From Nereocystis luetkeana (Eukaryota > Sar > Phaeophyceae > Laminariales > Laminariaceae): a stretch of 64,000 nucleotides of DNA. Positions 1-11,500 of the stretch are shown here, piece by piece; the first letter of the stretch is position 1; each line of letters starts with the position of its first letter. The notes under the pieces are model-generated. The model made no database searches. It was not told the DNA's origin and saw only the letters and a program-made list of their open reading frames with translations. The stretch is from assembly GCA_031213475.1 (NCBI GenBank), contig JARUPZ010000006.1:1579501-1643500 (forward strand). Direction: 5' to 3'. The position numbers and the translations under genes were made by a program.

Positions 1-1149
1 GAACGGATGTGTCGATAGGCATGTGGGGATCTTGCCGACACAAACGAAATGCAGTACGAGTACTGTAGAAACCCTATGGCTTATTTGGGGTACTTTTAAT
101 CCACGTACCCCATGGGGTACTCATACCAGGTCCCCAACTTGTAACCGTCGCTGCTGGAACGATCCAAACGAACATCGTCATGCGCGCTCCGAAGGCCAAT
201 CACCCGGCGCATGATGATTTCCGTCCTCCGCGGAGACTCTGCCAAGAGTCATCCTTCATTGGGTCCAATGCCCCTTGGACAGACAGGAGATATATCGTTC
301 GGCAGCTCCAGCAGGACGGCGCAGGCGCTTGTCCAACACGACTGACGCTGCGTCCTCTGTCAAAAAAAGCTGACCGGGGGCCGTCTGCCATCGACACTGA
401 TGCCTTGTAGGAAGGTGCTGTCGCCTGCCCTTTGCTGGCGCGCCGTAGTCGACACCTCACGGAGGTGGGGCTGCGTGGGCATAGGGGGCGGGCCCAAACG
501 GGCGGCCATTTGGCGGAGGAAGTGATTGGGGTGAAGCGTAGTGAGGAGGCTGCAGGGACCGAGGATAAGGGATGCAGAGGCCGAGGTTGAGGCTGAGTCG
601 ACAGGACCGAGGCTGAGGCGCCTGGGAAGGTTGCCGCAGGCGACGCCAAGCGCGCTCGCCGCGGTAGCTGGGTCTCAGCGGTGCCGCTTGGTATGGGCCT
701 CCTCTTCTTTGGCATGTTTCCACGTCACCCGGACTCAAGCGCCCACGAGTTCGGCCGCTCGGAAAGCACGCTCGGCGTCCTCGATCGAAAATAACACCTC
801 GGCGAGTCTAGGCTTGCGGCGGGGTGTCGTCTCCATCACGGTGGCGCTGACGACCTCGGCCTTTTCCGAAGCCCGCTCGGCCGCGGCGATGTTGACGTGA
901 CGGCGGGCTGAGGCATGGCTGTTGATCCCGGCGGTGTTGCTCAAGATAAGCCCCCAGGTGGCCGCGAGGACTGCCTTGAGTGCCTCCTGGAAGCAATCCC
1001 ACGACCCGTGCGGTGTGAAGTCGGCGGGCATGGCCGTGCTAGCCGAGGCCTTTGGGGGAGGTAGCGGCTGATGCCCGGGCGGTCGTACCCCTGTTGTAGT
1101 CGCTAGTGCTGTTGCCACAGCGGCGCCTGCTCCTGTTGCAGCTGCTACG

Positions 1150-1199
<50 letters not shown>

Positions 1200-1678
1200 T
1201 GTGCCGAGCCGAGCGAGGTCTGGTCCTCCTGCTGTAGCTGCACCTGCTGCTGCCGGACCTGGCGAGGCGAGGTCCGCTCCTGCTGTAGCAGCTGCTATAA
1301 CTGGTGTGCTGAGCCAGGTGAGGTCCGTTGCTACGGCGAGCCGCGTCGGCGGAGTCCAGAGGTCCTGGTGGAACCCTTGGACGGCGGCGGCCGGTGAGGT
1401 CAAGTCAGCTCTGCCTCAAGCTTGGCGTCCGCAGAGTTGGGGAGGTCAAAATGGACAAGCCCCGACAGAGAGGATAGGTGGTTGTAGAACCCCCGACTGG
1501 GAGCAGTGATCCGACGTAGGACTCGACCGATGGCCACAGGGCGTCGTGCCGTACCCTCGCGCCTCCTGGGTGGGCGACGGGTATAGGCTGGCGGAGCCGG
1601 CGTCCGACATGTTGCTACGGGCGTGTGGGGAAAGTGCGGGGGCAGGGTCCAGGAGAGTCTGGTGAGGAGACGAGCTAA
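1..1678. other. GC-rich segment, no gene recognised
   Basis: This stretch is GC-rich and stays open for long distances on both strands, which is expected from its composition. The longest minus-strand reading frame (735-1403) is dominated by an alanine run produced by the CTG microsatellite, and I recognise no domain in it. A degenerate internal repeat of the form GAGGCTGAGxCGAC occurs around 575-620. It could be part of an old element or an unrecognised exon. I cannot assign a function. Confidence 0.4.
1151..1197. repeat. (CTG)n microsatellite
   Basis: About 15 uninterrupted CTG/TGC triplets lie inside a longer CTG-rich stretch (1090-1310). They account for the alanine or leucine runs in the overlapping reading frames. 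Confidence 0.95.
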
Positions 1679-1769
1679 GGGTTGCAATGAACTGGATTTG
1701 TTTTTTTTCTCGTTTGGCGGAAAATTCTCGAAATAAAATAAAAAAATGCGGGGGGTCCTATAATATATA

Positions 1770-3159
1770 GGGTTTCCCCGTAAAAAAAGAAAGTCGTGAA
1801 GATCGTCGTCTCGCCAAAAGAAAGTCGTCTCGAGGTTACGCCGCTATATTATACGTAAAAATTCAAAAACGTAGAAATTTTACCACGACGAAAAAATCTG
1901 ACGAGAGGTACTTCTACGGCATATTTTTTTTCGTCGTGAGGATGAACAGCTGCGAACAGACCGCAGCCAGGCCATCCCCATCTCCCAGCCTTGGCACCCC
2001 TTATCTCGTGCGCTGTAAGTAATCCACAGCAGCAGCAGTGCACCACGACGACATATACCGCTTCAACGTGTGGCCGGCCGGCACCGCGGGAGATAGATGC
2101 TGCTTTCTGTTTGTGTGAAACCCATCTACAGCTCTGCGCTGATCGTATGTTGAGTTTCTTGTCGACGAGAGGAAACATGTCCTCGGGTGCACGCAGCAAG
2201 GGGCATGCAACCACACCAACAGCGAGCGCAAAAGACAATTCCCTTTGCACTGGCACCCCGCCGAGCCGAGACCATCGCCAAGGCTGTGGAGAGCCACAGC
2301 ATGCCGGACTGGGGGCCGAGGGGGGTGGCGTTGGGCCTCTGAGGGCGACCGGGAGCAACAGCTCTCCAGTGCGTCTGGATGATAGCTTTGGCTCGCTGGG
2401 ACGCTCACCGGAGTTGGAATTTTTGGGCACGAGAGGTGGGGGAGCTGCTGCTGTGGTTGGAGGTCCGAGCGGGGTGGAGGAGGCAGATGAAAAGGACGAG
2501 GATGATGAGCAGGGGGAGGAATAACACAGGCGGCGGTACCGCAGCAGGTTGTGCTTGAGGTTGTATGTAGCGGGTCATCGGAGCATATATTTGGCGTTCG
2601 TCCGAGTATGATGTACGAAGAAGCAGGACGGAGGATCGCTCCATATGTTTTTTTTGCGTTTTTGAAGCTTGCTGTCCAGATACGAGTGTTTATACCACTA
2701 CAACAGCAGTACGTAGTAGTAAACCAGGTATGACACCTGATGGTGTGTTTGCTGTATGTACTCGTACGTCCGGCAACTGCTGCTGTACGAGCTTCAGGCA
2801 TACATACAGTAGTAATCAACACACACGTGATTGGACCCACGAATGGAAGGGGTGTACAACGGCAGTAGTAGCGCCAGTTGATAAACCGGAGGTTTTAGTT
2901 CTTGCGAGTTCATGCTTTGTATCTGGTAGGTGATGAGAGTATAAGGAATGCGCAATCGGCACAGGAAATATAGTACCAGGTACCAGGTACCTGGTAGATG
3001 AAAAAGCGGGCCGAACGTCGAGATCGACATCATTTCCGCAGACTACTCGCCAAACTGTGGTTCAAACGTCACGGCGAACTTCGCGACGATTTATTTTGCC
3101 GGAAAATAACTGAGACGACCTTCTATCACGACGTTTTTTAATTTTTTACGGGGAAACCC
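1770..3159. mobile_element. 1.4-kb inverted-repeat element nested in the MITE
   Basis: The termini are inverted copies: GGGTTTCCCCGTAAAAAA at the left and its complement TTTTTTACGGGGAAACCC at the right. A second block of similarity follows (GTCGTGA then GTCGTCTC near 1790-1810, mirrored near 3112-3132). TATA flanks both ends. The surrounding MITE reads straight through this site in its other copy (near 23,640), so this is a later insertion. No transposase is recognisable in the 1.39 kb interior. The overlapping reading frames look incidental. Confidence 0.7.
2974..2996. repeat. Three overlapping TACCWGG units (window-wide motif)
   Basis: Two TACCAGGTA and one TACCTGGTA overlap by their TA ends, giving a 7-bp periodicity. 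The same 9-mer, in either orientation, was found by eye at 7927, 10069, 12059, 14235, 16262, 19701, 26825, 32354, 33647, 33654, 35139, 36768, 36775, 37255, 37399, 40266, 40273, 41269, 41283, 41769, 42198, 44038, 44052, 44421, 49127, 54195, 54220, 54257, 56121, 59724 and 59731. That makes 34 copies with these three. About 0.5 would be expected by chance in 64 kb. The function is unknown. Confidence 0.9.
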
Positions 3160-3724
3160 TATATTATCGCTTGGTGTCATGTTTCATGAGGTTGCAACGC
3201 TCGTCCATCTGAACGAATCGCCAAAACAGCTGCGCGCGTGCGGGCTGCCCGGTGGGCCGTGCCACTAGAGGTTCTCCGACTCCTAGAGAGGCGACCGTAG
3301 CTCGCCGTACCTCGCTAGCGTAGCTTAAATCAGCTTCTTCTGGCGTGGCAAAGCCCTCCACAACATGAAAATAGCTGGCGATTTTGTGTTTATCCCGGCG
3401 ACGTCGGTGAATTGGCTCTGTCGACTGGACGAGTAGAGCTCTCGCTGCGCACGGCGCTTTCTGCGACCAGCCACCGCCTGGGAATGGCCCTGGGGATGAT
3501 CCTGATTTACACTGTACAGTGCCGAGTGGCGACACGGCGCACACGGGTTACACCGTGCGCCTGCCCGATGTTTTGCGACCATGCGGGACTTTTCCGCGAT
3601 ACGCGAAATTACTTTTCAGGTATTTTGCCGGGACTGAATAAAATCCCGCGAACCGCGAAAAAAAAACTGACATCCGGGAATTTACCTCGAAACGCGAAAA
3701 ATAGTGTCCGGTAAAGATCGACCC

Positions 3725-4589
3725 TATAAATAACGCACGCCCCCCCTCAGGAAAGGATGAGACGTGTTCCCGGCACTACTGGGCGCCAAAGCCACCACTG
3801 GGTCACAGCCAGTAGTAGACACAACAGCAGAAGATTGTACCCTAGTATAGTGGCGTGTCAAGCGGCGAGCCCCGCGAGCAGTGCACTGGCGGATATGAAC
3901 CGAAGAATGCGGCCTGGTGGAAGGACAGTTGTCTGGTCTTCACCCTCACTCAGCACCCCTACTTGAAAGCAACCGTGCCGGCACCGGTAGCAGTTTCTGC
4001 ACTGAAAGCACTATGAGGAGCATCGTCCACCATAACATCAGCAATTAAAGCAGCCAGTTGAATTATAATGTGCTGTCCTCCTGCCGAGGGGCCAGGAAAA
4101 ACAAAACTGAACGGGGTTCCGCCTCGCTTGTTCTGCAGCGGGCAAATCCAAGGCTAGAGCGACATCTTGGGTTTCAGTTACGGCGGTGCGAGGTCCACGG
4201 CCAAGAGTGGCCGCTGTAGTGAAGGGGGGCTGCTGGCAGGCATTCAGCTGATGGTTTCTCGGAGGAATCGAAGGTACAAGAAAACCACCCGCCAACGGCC
4301 GGTCAGAGCGCTCAGCGTGATCACCAGTGCCAGATAGAGGCGCTCGCTTATCGTAGTTGTTCTTTCTGGAAATGCTATGTTCATGAGTGATCTTCTGCTG
4401 TACGTTGAAGCTCATGCTCTCAGGTTGCACGTTGCCGGATGGCAAGCCCTATACCGTCGTAAACAATAATAACAACAGTTTTCAATCTCACTCATGTTGT
4501 TATGCCAGTGATCCTCGTTTTCCCGCTTCCCTCGCTTGACGGATCACATCCGATCCTCGGCGACGGTATGCTTCGAGGAAATTCCTCCC
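3725..4589. other. No gene seen
   Basis: Unique-looking sequence between the MITE and the LNR pseudogene. Reading frames reach 135 codons on the minus strand but show no recognisable domain, and nothing here recurs elsewhere in the window. Confidence 0.5.
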
Positions 4590-5020
4590 GGATCCAGCAC
4601 CACCTACTCCTTCTCTTGCTCAACCAGCTGCTTCGGAGACGGTAACAGCGACTCTTTCAACAACAAAGAGGAATGTCGGTGGGTGCGTTTTACCAGCATG
4701 CACTGCCGACCCCCCTCGCTAGAAATAGCCCCACAAGAACTTGAGCCTTGCTGTAGATATACTAATCTATTTCCTGGGAAATAAGAAAACCGGGAACGGT
4801 TACACTGAAGTCAGTGTGGAACACACCCTATCTCAAAACAGCTGAGGTATCCTTTCCTTTTTTTCCTGAAACACGAAAGCTATATACTTGTAGATGTTAC
4901 CTTTGACATAACTTGCATGGATCTTGTGCTGTGACGATTCACATGCGTGTCGGGGGCGAATACAATTGCATTACCGGGTTCAACTGCGTCGAGCCTGGGG
5001 TGGACTACACGCTGGCAACG
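4590..5020 (+). pseudogene. LNR-protein gene relic, plus strand
   Basis: At 4600-4680 the plus strand encodes a half LNR ending NNKEEC, followed by a donor-like CG/GTGGGT, the same position and phase 2 seen in the minus-strand LNR genes. One LNR cysteine is replaced by serine (GDGNSD instead of GDGxCD). After about 230 bp, 4915-5020 matches the middle of the exon at 9501-9319 at the nucleotide level, encoding YNCITGFNCVEPGVD. The YDGGDCC start is lost and stops occur in the neighbouring frames. No signal-peptide or membrane exon is seen on this strand. I read it as a decayed, inverted partial copy of an LNR gene. An active gene with poorly recognisable exons is less likely. Confidence 0.6.
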
Positions 5021-5029
5021 TAAAACTTT

Positions 5030-5817
5030 AAGCGATGACTGTTGTGACAGGTTTGACGCATGGACTATCAATAGCATGTAAACCGAAGAATATCACGGAC
5101 AGAACCTTGGAACCCCCGCGGGTCTCACAATACATTTACCAAACATATTCGGTACGGTATTACTCCGTAGGATGACTGATGACACCAGGCATAATGTACT
5201 AGTCTACGCTGCCGTGCGGTTGCGTTTAGAGAGGGGAATTGACAGGTTTTGGACCACCTGGTACATACTGTGTTGGGTACCAGTGGCAAAGTCGCTATCC
5301 TCAATACGACTCCACGATGGATGTGACATGGACTACGTCAATGTGCTGTTCAACGATATAATCGAATCACTCAATAATTTGGGTATAACCCGCACTTCTT
5401 CCTGTAATTGCCATCGACCTATCGGTATTCTAAGCAAATCTCTCAGAAACTTCCAACTCTCGATATTTTTTCGGTGCACTTTGTTCGAACGTCTGAACTA
5501 CGCGTCTGTGTATTTACAAAGTAAAACCAATCGCAATGTCGAAACAAAGTTTCATGATTTCTTTGCCGCATCGAAATAACATTAACCGCTGCTGCTGTGC
5601 TTTGTCTTCGGCGGATACTCAATCCTTCCACAACTGCAACTGTAGCACATCTTCTATATCGCAAAACCTGGCAACGTCCGGCCACACGACAGTTGCGACA
5701 GGATTGGACAGCCAATGGCATTCAAACCCAAAAATATCACACAAAACCCTCGGAACCCCCCTGGGTCTCACTGTGTATTCACCAGACAGGCATCTCGGTA
5801 CGGTGTTACTCCGTACA
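5030..5817 (+). repeat. Tandem duplication of LNR relic exon plus intron
   Basis: Two segments, 5030-5172 and 5685-5817, share a GCGACAGG-like start, a GGAACCCCC(G/C)NGGGTCTCAC block and an end reading CGGTACGGTRTTACTCCGTA. They are about 655 bp apart. Just before the second one (5588-5665) a second weak match to the same LNR exon is visible (CTGCTGC, TCGGCGGATAC, CAACTGC). The simplest reading is one tandem duplication of exon plus following intron, then decay. The sequence between the two repeats is otherwise unrecognised. Confidence 0.45.
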
Positions 5818-6439
5818 TTTTACTCTTTTTTTTTCAAATCCAGAAAACGTTATACGCGTAGCTGTTTTGCTTGACGCCATTTTAGTCACAATAAACGCCT
5901 TACCTGGGCAGCGCTCATCGGCCAAGGCACCTCTGTACCGGGATGTGACTACAAACGCCAGGGTACACCGTTTTCTAACCTTTCGGGTTGGTGCTCACCG
6001 TTTAATGGCGCGAGTGTCACCGTTTTGTGGCGTTTGAGATGCCGATCGGTACGGATCAGGCGCCCTTGGGTGGGGCGGGGTTTTGTGACGCGATGGCAGC
6101 ACCCGGAGAGGACACATGCTTATCTCCGGGTCATAGATCTTTCCACATATCTACAACTTCAACAAATAGGGGACGAAAGCGGTGATCCCCCGGGACGACA
6201 CCACTCTGCGCGGTTTGGAAACCGCAACCCCGGCTACGGCTACAGCGTCACCCGGGGAGAATAAAGCCTTATGTTGCAGCAGCCTGAGCTCTCGGGCTGG
6301 TTTCGAGAATGGACTCGCCTCGTTGCTGGTTTAAGTGAACTGCGCTGTATGGCATCATTTTTCACAAGAAAAGCGCAATAAATATGGCCCACTGGAGATT
6401 CACGCCAGTTTCAAAGAAAGAAAAACGTCTTTAGTTTAC
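5818..6439. other. No gene seen
   Basis: Unique-looking sequence. The overlapping reading frames show no recognisable domain. Confidence 0.45.
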
Positions 6440-6563
6440 GGAAGGAAAAAACCGACAAATACCGAAATTTCGGTATTTTCCTATAGGGAAAAACCGACAA
6501 ATACCGAAATTTCGTGAAAATACTGAAATAAACCTAAAAAACAGCCACCCTTAAGATCGACCC
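6440..6563. repeat. ACCGAAATTTCGG palindromic repeat with PIF-like end
   Basis: Two copies of AAAAACCGACAAATACCGAA lie about 45 bp apart, each continuing into the palindrome ACCGAAATTTCGG. A related sequence occurs at 40746-40830. The segment ends in GATCGACCC followed by TAA, like the right end of the PIF-like MITEs at 3724 and 24194. This is probably the remnant of a related non-autonomous DNA transposon. No left end was identified. Confidence 0.5.
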
Positions 6564-6625
6564 TAATAGTACCTACCCACGCTAAACTAGGCACTCTCGA
6601 CACTTGGTGTTACGTGATGTAAAAA

Positions 6626-6710
6626 CCTCCGCAAGGAAAATCGAACTCCTGACGCCAACCCTGGTAGTGTTCGAGGTTAAGCACTATTAACTAGACCACT
6701 GGGGCGTGGA
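6626..6710 (-). mobile_element. tRNA-related SINE head, diverged
   Basis: On the minus strand a pol III A-box-like TGGTCTAGTTAA is followed by a B-box-like AGTTCGATTTTCC with a 5-bp T-stem. The head resembles that of the main SINE family (CGCCCCRGTGGT, then TTAACCTCGAA). The acceptor stem does not pair, so this is not a functional tRNA gene. No SINE body was recognised next to it. Confidence 0.45.
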
Positions 6711-7498
6711 TTCCCCCCGTGATGTTGGTCGTCGACTAATGCCTCTCTCAACCTTGCGCGAAATGGGTTCGCGATCGATGACGACGGAAAGTCGTGCAAC
6801 ATTATGTTCATGCAAGATACACGATTTGACCACGCGTTACGCCGTCGGCACCGTCGTGACAGGTGGTCTGTCCCACCATGCGTGCGTGTGGGTCTCCCGC
6901 CACGCGCTGCAGTGCCACAAAGCATCAGGGTATCCGCAAGTCCGCGACGATTCACTCTGAAAAGCTGTAAAATCCCGTACAAAAAACGTATTTCTAACAA
7001 TGATGGAAAATTCAACAAGTCGGACAGCCGGCACCTCCAATTCACGACTGACTATAATTAATAGTCCGACTGATAACTACTGCAGTCGGCGGCTTGAGTC
7101 GTGCCGATTCGCAGCCCTAATCTTCGATCCTTGCATACGCAGCCCCATACGGAAAGGGAGGCTCGCGAAGAGCACTGATTTTTGCGCTTGTATGCATCTA
7201 CATGACGAAGCAAAAAAGAGCACGGAAAGAAGATAGTTATTCGTAGCGACAACTGCAATCGTGTTAGCCAAACCTTCTAACCTTTAGGAAGCAACAGTAG
7301 TAGTGCACGTAGAACCATGCCGCCAGCGTCGAGTGTCGTACACCTCGTTACGCTGCGCTTCGGGCAACATCCCCGACCCGGAGCTACCACACGATGCTGC
7401 TGCAACCGTCGATAAGGTTTTCGATTTCTGTTTCCCCTCTGTGATGTCAAAGGGGTGAAGACGTGTCCCAAGAAGAACTCACGACGAGAAGAGAATAA
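6711..7498. other. No gene seen
   Basis: Overlapping small frames occur on both strands without recognisable domains or repeats. Confidence 0.4.
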
Positions 7499-7625
7499 AG
7501 GGAGGTAGACTTGGTGCATGGGTTTCCTTTTATTTCGGAGGTTTTCTTCTTTCGGGAAAGTTATGAGTGATCCATGTTGAAGATCATACTGCACATTGTC
7601 TGATGGCAAGAGAAATAGTAATAAA
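7499..7625 (+). mobile_element. 5'-truncated 3' end of the RLE-type LINE
   Basis: The sequence matches the last ~130 bp of the 3' UTR of the LINE at 44556-48570, including GGTAGACTTGGTGCATGGG, the GAAAGTTA(T/C)GAGTGATC block and the terminal GGCAAGAGAAATAGTAATAA. It is a typical dead-on-arrival LINE insertion. Confidence 0.85.
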
Positions 7626-8194
7626 GGCACCACACTCCCCCCTAGATCAGAGAGATCAAAACCTACGACCATTAACCGATATCGTGCCGAAAACGAACCG
7701 TCTCAACCCAAGAGACCCGAATCAATCAAGCAAGGCCCTCATTACAATGAGAACTGCAAACGTTCTCCACCTGGTTCTAGTATGCCCCGGTCATATGTCT
7801 CGAAAATGGTAATAATAGAATGCCGCTCTTTTCTCGTGGCCTCCTGGGTGCCCTACTACTGCTCAACTGTATATTGGCATATCCCTCTGCGCTTGCGGCC
7901 TTCTGGGAAAAAGGATACCATGACACTACCAGGTATGTATTTTGCTTTTCTACTGCTGTACTAGCACGTGTATTTTTGCGTTTTTACTATTAGACGGGCA
8001 GGTGCCCCCGACGCGTTCTTGCGCCGAAATAAAAACGCCACGAGAGGGGAGAGGGGATGTCATGATACTAACGCCTGCCTTTATCCTACAGGGGGTCATA
8101 CGTGCGCAACTCGTAGTACGAGACGATCGAACCATCACACCCAGCTTGCAAAGACGAGTTTCCGTGAAATCCTCGCCCTCACAGCTAGCTGAGG
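7626..8194. other. No gene seen
   Basis: Downstream flank of LNR gene 1. It contains one TACCAGGTA at 7927. No coding sequence is recognised. Confidence 0.4.
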
Positions 8195-8200
8195 TTTATT
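8195..8200 (-). promoter_or_regulatory. Poly(A) signal of LNR gene 1
   Basis: A canonical AATAAA on the minus strand starts 34 nt beyond the TAG stop of LNR gene 1. Position and sequence fit a polyadenylation signal. Confidence 0.55.
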
Positions 8201-8233
8201 ATTAGATGTCAACATATACCAGATATGCTACGG

Positions 8234-8501
8234 CTATTGCTCCGCCGTAGTTGCAAGTGCCTTCTGCGCGTTCCTTATTTTCCTCTTCTCAACCATGGCA
8301 TTCACGCAGCGCATGGCCAAGCAAGCGGCGATGATCAGCCCGACGCACCCAGCTCCAACGCCGACAAAAACATTGAGAAGGTTCGATCTGCTCCTCTCGA
8401 GAGAAGGCTTGACGGAAGCAGTACCGGAGCAGTGTGAGTTTGGGTCGATGCAGTCGTCACTGTTGCAGCGTTTTCCGGAACAACAGTCCCCCCCGTCAAA
8501 C
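8234..8501 (-). CDS. LNR gene 1 exon 5 (membrane anchor and stop)
   Basis: Acceptor TGTGGGTCAG/G. The exon completes LNR4 (FDGGDCC), has a short linker SGKRCNSDDCIDPNSHC, a serine/arginine-rich stem, a ~22-residue hydrophobic helix containing VGVGAGCVGL, a basic tail MVEKRKIRNAQKALATTAEQ and a TAG stop. The helix motif VGVGxGCxGL recurs in LNR gene 2. Confidence 0.82.
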
Positions 8502-11500
8502 CTGACCCACAGACCACACCACGCGCGACAAAAATGAGGAGAAGGGTTTGGGTAAGAGCGTGATGGATGGTAGCTGCTGGTAGCTATCGGTCGGTGTTGG
8601 TCGGTATCGGTCGGTCAGTGTGTATCGGTCGGTCGCAACACCATCACACGCCCCTGACGCACAAACGTTCTGCGTTGCTGTTAGCGCCGTCGAAGAATCC
8701 GACCTTTATCAAATAATGGTATCGGTCGGTCGGTATCGATTGGTCCGGCGGTTTTGATCGGTATCGGCCGGCCTGTATCGTTCGAATACACAAGCCCCAC
8801 ACCCCTGATGCATCAACATGCCGCGTTGTTGTTGGCACCGTCGCACGATTCGTCCCCGATCAGAGAACTGTATCGACCGGACGGTTGGTATCGGTTATTC
8901 GATCGGTATCGGTCGGTTGGTCAGTATCGGTCGGTGGGTATCCGTCAGTCGCAACATCGTTTCACACCCCTGGCGCACAAACGTTCCTCGCTGTTGTTTT
9001 TATCGTCGCAAGATTCGTCCCCGATCAAAGAATCGGATCGATCGGTCGTTATCGGTTGGTCGGTATTGGTCGGTCGCAACACCGTCACGTACCCCTGATG
9101 CGCAAACATTCCGCGTTTGTTGCTGGCGCCGTTGGCAAGGCCCGTTATCGATCAGCTATAGGTGGGTCGGTGCTGTCTACCCGTACAGTCGGTAACTGTC
9201 AGTCAGTATTCGTCGATACCGATGCTATCCGTGCATTCGTTACCGGGCGGTCGGTGCCGGTCGGTATCGGTCGGTCGATATCGGTCTATCGTAACACCGT
9301 CACACACCCCTGACGCACAAACATTCCGCGATGTTGTTGGTGCCGTCGCAAGACCCGTCCCCGACCAACAAATCGGAGCAATCGTCGCCGGTGCCGATGC
9401 CCCCCTTGCAGTCCACCCCAGGATCGACGCAGTTGAAGCCCGAAGTGCAGTCGTAGTCGGCCGACACGCATGTGCAAACGCAGCAGTCGCCTCCGTCGTA
9501 GCTGGCGACAGAAGGACAGCATGGCCATCGACCGACGTCCAGGGAAAAGGGAAAGGGAGGAAGAGAGAGTAAAGGGTATGGCACGCGCTACGATAAGGGT
9601 ATATATAGCATATTCGGGCCAAAACATTCCCGACTGCCGGGTGCCCAGCATCGTTGTGTCTCACATGCTATTCGTTGTTCTTGAGGGGTACGCCTTCATT
9701 CTTTCTCGAAGTCGCTGCAGTGTTCATTTGTTCTCAACGTCAGTGTCTGGGTGACTTTCCGATGAATTGGTAATGGTACTAATAATAATGAATTGTTTAT
9801 AGTAATAATGACTTGATGATACAGACTCACTAGTAGTACTATTAATAGTGGCTTACTAAAAATATAGAGCTCAAGTGAGAAGCTCAAGGGCGAAGTAGTT
9901 GCACCACTCTGGCCGTGAATATAGTCCCCGTTTCGACTCTGGCATGAAAATCAAACGGATACTATATTACCGGCCACGCGGGGATTATATTCCCAACCGG
10001 AGTGGCACAAAATACGTGCCGTGTGTCAACTCTACGCTGTCGCAGTGCACAACGTTTGGTTTCGTATATACCTGGTAGTTTTTTTTGTGTCGAGTCGGAT
10101 GCCTTTGTTTTTCACCTTTTTTTTGTTTACTTTTCGGCGGCCTTGATTTTTCAGTTTCTTCCTTCATCCTGCTTTTTTTATTGTTTTTGTGTTTTTTTAC
10201 ACTCCCGCTGCACACTAAAGGATGACAAGTGAAAAATATGAGATATTGTAGCAGCTCAAGTTAACGAACCCCTCTGGGATCCCAATGGTTGATAGCGACC
10301 TAAACAATGGTTGGTAGCTTTAGTGTTATCAACCATCTACGAGCTGCTGCGTGAGGGCCCCAGCAGCTGTACGGGCTACAGAAATCATGTCGAGCGCGCC
10401 CGAGCCGCACGACTCCTTTCAACCATTGTCACTCGGACACCATGTTACAGAATATCCATCCCCCCAATCACGCAGTGGCCGTTGCTGTTGTAGCCCTCAC
10501 CTGCTTTCGCCATTTTTTCCCCCTCTGAATTCCCAAGAGGTTAACCCTTTTAGAACTGCAGTCTCATTCTAGGGACAAACCGCCCAAACTTCAAGTAGTT
10601 TGTCCCCAAAACGGGATTGCGGTTCTAAAAGGGTTAATAAGAAAATGGGATGCTGGCCCAGACGACAATGTATTTCTTTTTTCAGCAAGGGCTTGTTCCA
10701 CACCAGCTGTGTCGTATAGCCTCTCCCAAATGTTATTATCTCCCCGCAAATTTCGGGCTGCGTTTCTTACAGCCCCCCCCCCCTTCATAGCGCCCGCACC
10801 TGCAGCCCTCTGTGTTGATTTGCGTATCGCGAACAAAGGCGAGCAAAAATATCTGAGCTTCTAGTGCTATCGCCTGATATCAATGGTTCGTATATCGCAC
10901 TTGGTATGCCCCACAAGTAAAAATCCCCAGGATTGTTCCTGGGAAGCGTCCATGTCGCCAAACGACCCCCCCTTCTTCGTCTCGCAAGGGTCGCGTCGTC
11001 AAATGACTAAGACGAGCAGCATATGAGTACACGACCCCCCCCCTACCCGTATATAAATTATTATATTCTTCGTATATGTACATGGGTTGGGCTGACATCG
11101 GTTGGCGACGACGCTGTAAAACACGCCTCTCACTGAGTGAGCTAGACATGCAGGGTACCGCTTTTGTTTTTTGGCGGTCACCACGGCTGGCGATCGAATT
11201 GGATCATTTTTGTACGGGGAGAGCCTTATCTCCGCACAAGCGGGATGATGGTGTCACGCAGCGTGTATATGGTATGGCACCCACAAGGCGGACGCATTGT
11301 ATACCCAATGCTGTCTCCGGAAGTGGCCGCACCAGCAAATACATCAATTAATTGACTCTGCCATCCATAAGCAAGAAAAGTCGCCTCAAAAGGTATTTTT
11401 TGTAGGATGCACCTCACCCTTCATGCGATTCATCGTACACCTCACCGCGCTCCGCGCTTGGTGCAAGCATTGCCTGCCTGGTCGGTGAAAACCCGACGTG

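Larger units (their letters stand above)
1679..3724. mobile_element. PIF/Harbinger-like MITE, copy 1, split by a second element
   Basis: The left end (1679-1760) and right end (3160-3724) align to the uninterrupted copy at 23561-24194: the same T-run followed by a CTCGTTT motif, the same internal text beginning at the ATGTTTC motif near 3179, and the same A-rich, CGCGAAA-rich right arm. Ends are GGGT(C/T)G and CGACCC, flanked by TAA on the left and TAT on the right. This fits the 3-bp TWA duplication known for PIF/Harbinger elements. Without the insertion the element would be about 655 bp. No transposase is encoded, so it is non-autonomous. Confidence 0.75.

Noticed and set aside
735-1403. 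222-codon minus-strand open frame with a long alanine run
   Set aside because: The run is the CTG repeat and the flanks show no domain. GC-rich composition alone can keep such a frame open.
5030-5817. Direct repeats 655 bp apart as terminal repeats of a retroelement
   Set aside because: The interior has no retroelement domain and the repeats extend from a relic LNR exon, so tandem duplication explains them better.
8754-9313. Overlapping plus-strand frames with RSVGIGRSV-like repeats
   Set aside because: Translations of the GGTCGGTATC minisatellite, as also at 61994-62372.
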